From Psychrobacter urativorans (GTDB lineage Bacteria; Pseudomonadota; Gammaproteobacteria; Pseudomonadales; Moraxellaceae): DNA of 35,688 nt. The notes under the pieces were generated by a model, which had not been told where the DNA came from, did not search any database, and was given only the letters and a program-made list of their open reading frames with translations. Shown one piece after another: positions 33,615-35,688 of the stretch; positions within the stretch are counted from its first letter, which is position 1, and each line of letters begins with the position of its first letter. The stretch spans positions 1-35,688 of the forward strand of contig NZ_CAJHBR010000025.1 in NCBI RefSeq assembly GCF_904846695.1, in the 5' to 3' direction. The position numbers were made by a program, and so were the translations under genes.

Positions 33615-34052
33615 ATGTTTGAATTTGATTTAAGCTTAAAATTACTGGGATATCATTTTCTTCAATTAGGAATTGCTTTTATACTTTCGCTACCGATCGC
33701 CCTTAATCGTGAGATGAAAGATAAGGGTGCAGGTCTCAGAACCTTTCCCTTGGTAAGTATTGCATCGTGCGCTTTCATGCTAGTCGCTGTAGATATCTAT
33801 CACGGATCAGAGCCTGAAGCGAGAATCATGTACGCGATTATTACGGGTATGGGTTTTATCGGTGGTGGTGCTATTTTTAAAGGCGACAATACGGTAAAAG
33901 GTACAGCAACGGCAGCGAGTCTATGGAATACCGCTGCTATCGGCATCTCCGTTGCTTATGGGCGGTATGAGATTGCAATAATACTGTCCGTTGTCAACTC
34001 TCTAATCCTGCAATTTTCAGAACCATTCAAAGCAAAAGATAAGCTGGAGTAG
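33615..34052 (+). CDS. MgtC/SapB family inner-membrane protein
   Basis: The 145-residue protein has four to five hydrophobic segments (about 10-30, 42-60, 70-90, 95-112, 116-133). The family motifs are 'LPIALNREMKDKGAGLRTFP' (R/K-rich loop), 'TGMGFIGGGAIFKG' and 'TAASLWNTAAIGISVAYG'. MgtC-type proteins are stress-linked: the virulence form acts in Mg2+ limitation and modulates the F1Fo ATPase. This one lacks the C-terminal ACT-like domain of MgtC (about 220-230 residues) and matches the short SapB/YhiD type. AGAGAGTAG lies upstream of the ATG. The function here is inferred only to family level. Confidence 0.88.
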   Translation: MFEFDLSLKLLGYHFLQLGIAFILSLPIALNREMKDKGAGLRTFPLVSIASCAFMLVAVDIYHGSEPEARIMYAIITGMGFIGGGAIFKGDNTVKGTATAASLWNTAAIGISVAYGRYEIAIILSVVNSLILQFSEPFKAKDKLE

Positions 34053-34313
34053 TTACTCTATTTGGTTCCAGCTAACATTCTCAAGATAAGGACGTTTAGA
34101 ATTACCAAAACCCAAAAAGTAGTTTTAATTAAGTAAACTAGTATTCATTAAATTGTCTGGACTTACACGACGATGTACTTACTGCGATTCACTCGAAGGG
34201 TTTTTAACGAATAAACCATCAGATTAAGTTATGCTGATTAGTGGCAGACGATAGACAAAAATACTAAGATACGGAAAGTGGTTATATTTGTTGAATAACT
34301 TAAGGGGTAATCT

Positions 34314-34436
34314 ATGGAGAGTAATAAATTTATATTGCGAGCAATAGCAGCCTTTATTTTGATTTTTGGACTAACATGTGCAGTTATAATTAAATTTAAA
34401 TTAATGTCACCCAGCATATTTTATAGTCTTTTTTAA
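34314..34436 (+). CDS. Small hydrophobic membrane peptide, 40 residues
   Basis: ATG 34314 to TAA 34434-34436 encodes 40 residues. A basic start (MESNKFILR) is followed by one hydrophobic helix ('AIAAFILIFGLTCAVIIKF') and a short tail. A near-ideal AAGGGG lies 7 bases before the ATG, the strongest evidence that this is translated. I do not recognise it. It sits between the MgtC-like and CsbD-like stress genes; MgtC systems elsewhere are controlled by small peptides such as MgtR, so a regulatory role is conceivable but unsupported. Confidence 0.5.
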   Translation: MESNKFILRAIAAFILIFGLTCAVIIKFKLMSPSIFYSLF

Positions 34437-34746
34437 TGGAAATAATTTCAAGGTTAAAGTCCGTCTAGGGTTTTTTATGCCTGTTATTCTATTTTAGCGG
34501 TCAAGAAACGTCTAACCAAAGACACAACTTACATCGCGATAACATATTAGCAGTCTTAACAATGACTCAGAAACACTTTAAACATTCGTGGTACAGACGT
34601 CCTAATTACGTCCGTCTATATTAGATATGTCAGCTTGAAAATTAAGACTGATGATAACCTATTCATCAATAAAAATAAGAAAACATAGATGAACTTAATA
34701 TAGATAAGTTGACTCACAAACTAATAAATAGAAAAGGAAAACCATA
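34437..34746. other. Spacer upstream of the CsbD-like gene
   Basis: No gene is seen. It must carry the promoter of the CsbD-like gene. AAAAGGAAAA directly before ATG 34747 is a good ribosome binding site. Confidence 0.5.
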
Positions 34747-35022
34747 ATGGACAATCAAAATGTGAACGAACAAAGTATGGATGAACAGTACAAAAATAAT
34801 CAAAAAATGGATGATGATATGAATAACCAGACATTAAAAGGCGAATGGAACCAACTTAAAGGTTCAGTAAAACAAAAGTGGGCAGATTTAACAGATGACG
34901 ATCTCACCCATATCGAAGGTGATCGTGACAAACTAGTTGGACGTGTCCAAGAGCGTTATGGTCATTCAAAAGAAGATGCTGAACGTGATGTAGATGAGTG
35001 GCGTAACCAAAATAAATATTGA
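34747..35022 (+). CDS. CsbD-family stress protein
   Basis: The 91-residue, very hydrophilic protein has an N/Q/D-rich extension of about 26 residues, then a CsbD-like domain ('LKGEWNQLKGSVKQKWADLT', 'GDRDKLVGRVQERYG', 'AERDVDEW'). CsbD in Bacillus is a general-stress (sigma-B) protein and YjbJ in E. coli is abundant under osmotic and stationary-phase stress. The biochemical role is unknown. AAGGA precedes the ATG and a strong terminator follows 36 bp after the stop, so it is a single-gene unit. Confidence 0.9.
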   Translation: MDNQNVNEQSMDEQYKNNQKMDDDMNNQTLKGEWNQLKGSVKQKWADLTDDDLTHIEGDRDKLVGRVQERYGHSKEDAERDVDEWRNQNKY

Positions 35023-35057
35023 TTATTATGTTTTTAATAGTCATACCCTAAAAATGC

Positions 35058-35090
35058 AAAAAGCCCGTGGCTATGGTCACGGGCTTTTTT
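35058..35090 (+). terminator. Strong terminator after the CsbD-like gene
   Basis: AAAAAGCCCGTG (35058-35069) pairs with CACGGGCTTTTTT (35078-35090) around an 8-base loop. The flanking A and T runs make it potentially bidirectional, also closing the converging lipoprotein gene. Confidence 0.92.
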
Positions 35091-35258
35091 AGTCAATACT
35101 GCTAGTTATGTGAGTAAAAATAAAAGGCTTGATTGCAGGAAAGGCTACCGCCCTCAAAAATGGGATATTTTAAGATAATGATTAGTCGGAGCGATTAAAA
35201 CTGATAATAACCTTACAGAAACCCTTTAATATTTAATGGATTGTGCGACTTCCAATAC

Positions 35259-35582
35259 TTACTGCATGCCATCTGCAGGTGTCTTATCTAGGTTTGAATT
35301 ATTTTCGTTGATATAGCCCGTATCATCAGCCTTTTGGTCATTTCCGTTACTAGAATAATATGCTGTACCTCCTGCACCTTCTGCGTCCTCTGTAGAAGCA
35401 AGGATTTGATCTTCAGCCTCGCTCGCTGTTTGCGCAGGTATCATTTCACTAGACTCTGTATTAGTAGCCGGATCTTCTGTCTCACTACTGCAAGCGCTGA
35501 GACCAAATAAACTCACCAAGAATACTATCCATAATTTATTTTGAAGCGACTTAGTTAAGACTAGACCTCTTGCAAAAGTCAT
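35259..35582 (-). CDS. Small acidic lipoprotein, N-terminus altered by an IS end
   Basis: The 107-residue protein has a lipoprotein signal: a basic residue, hydrophobic 'LWIVFLVSLFGLSAC', with lipidation at the Cys of GLSAC. A short, acidic, low-complexity mature part (E/D/T/S/N-rich) follows. The first ~7 residues (MTFARGL) are encoded by the terminal repeat of the adjoining IS5-type element, so its start codon and any ribosome binding site are IS-derived. No other ATG lies before the signal sequence. The ATG overlaps the transposase stop (ATGA), so translation may depend on the IS transcript. The function is unknown. Confidence 0.65.
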   Translation of the reverse strand: MTFARGLVLTKSLQNKLWIVFLVSLFGLSACSSETEDPATNTESSEMIPAQTASEAEDQILASTEDAEGAGGTAYYSSNGNDQKADDTGYINENNSNLDKTPADGMQ

Positions 35583-35688
35583 AGGTTAAGCTCAAAATTA
35601 ACAACACCGGCGAATAGCTTCATTCTAAGATCATAGCGCTGACGACGGTTACGATATCTATGAGCCACGATTTTGAACAATTTAATTA
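35563..35688 (-). mobile_element. Right end of an IS5-type insertion sequence (continues beyond the window)
   Basis: The C-terminal transposase frame is followed by a terminal sequence AGACCTCTTGCAAAAGTC (35563-35580), with CTAG at its edge, a common target of IS5-family (IS427-type) elements. The element's other end lies outside the window, and the exact outer base is not certain. Confidence 0.7.
35579..35688 (-). CDS. IS5-family transposase, C-terminal fragment
   Basis: Read on the minus strand, 35 residues end at the TGA at 35581-35579: 'KLFKIVAHRYRNRRQRYDLR' followed by 'MKLFAGVVNFEL' and a short end. The 'RYRNRR.R..LR..L.AG..N.E' pattern is the conserved C-terminus of IS5-family (IS427-like) DDE transposases. 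The rest lies outside the window, so intactness cannot be assessed. Confidence 0.75.
   Translation of the reverse strand, partial: IKLFKIVAHRYRNRRQRYDLRMKLFAGVVNFELNL

Noticed and set aside
1..35688. Composite transposon bounded by the IS630 and IS5 ends
   Set aside because: The two edge elements belong to different families, and most of the interior is housekeeping DNA, so they cannot form one unit.

Overview
The window looks like a chromosomal piece of a Psychrobacter-like gammaproteobacterium (Moraxellaceae). This is an inference from moderately AT-rich DNA with long AT-rich spacers, a stand-alone gspN-gspC-gspD block, a FimX-type REC-PAS-GGDEF-EAL protein, and the divergent efp/epmB pair. 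No taxonomic search could be run.

Region 1 (1-5814) is accessory DNA. The left edge carries the N-terminus of an IS630-type transposase. Its end abuts a 49-codon stub of a type I specificity gene (hsdS), followed 3 bp later by a full-length hsdR. Then come a KfrA-like coiled-coil DNA-binding gene with a palindromic operator centred on its -10 box, about 1 kb of AT-rich gene-poor DNA, and an H-NS-family gene.

Region 2 (5815-23308) is mostly housekeeping. It holds three type II secretion genes (gspN, gspC, gspD), a 58-residue membrane protein, a DUF3298-like lipoprotein, a TatD-family nuclease, tcdA (ct6A tRNA modification), a GAF hybrid histidine kinase, efp with divergent epmB (EF-P and its lysine-modification enzyme), a fimX-like gene (type IV pilus control), a lipoprotein cytochrome c and a PLP-dependent D-cysteine desulfhydrase/ACC-deaminase relative. 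Spacers here carry small tandem duplications and a recurrent 'CGCCCTAAT' element.

Region 3 (23309-35688) is accessory again. It holds a lipoprotein-like ORF that has lost its N-terminus, a class II Fic protein, an unrecognised gene with GT29-like features, and a four-gene glycosyltransferase operon on the minus strand. One glycosyltransferase gene is split by a complete 1267-bp IS3-family element with a 3-bp AGT duplication; removing the element and one repeat restores a 402-codon frame. MgtC-like, small membrane, CsbD-like and lipoprotein genes follow. The window ends in the 3' end of an IS5-type transposase whose terminal repeat supplies the first codons of the adjacent lipoprotein ORF.

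Insertion sequences therefore mark both edges and the middle, and at least two genes (hsdS and one glycosyltransferase) have been broken by them. I see no CRISPR array, tRNA or rRNA. I found no convincing new multi-gene defence or effector system. The best leads are the recurrent intergenic element, the KfrA-like gene with its operator, the GT29-like gene, and the IS-made gene fusion at the right edge.
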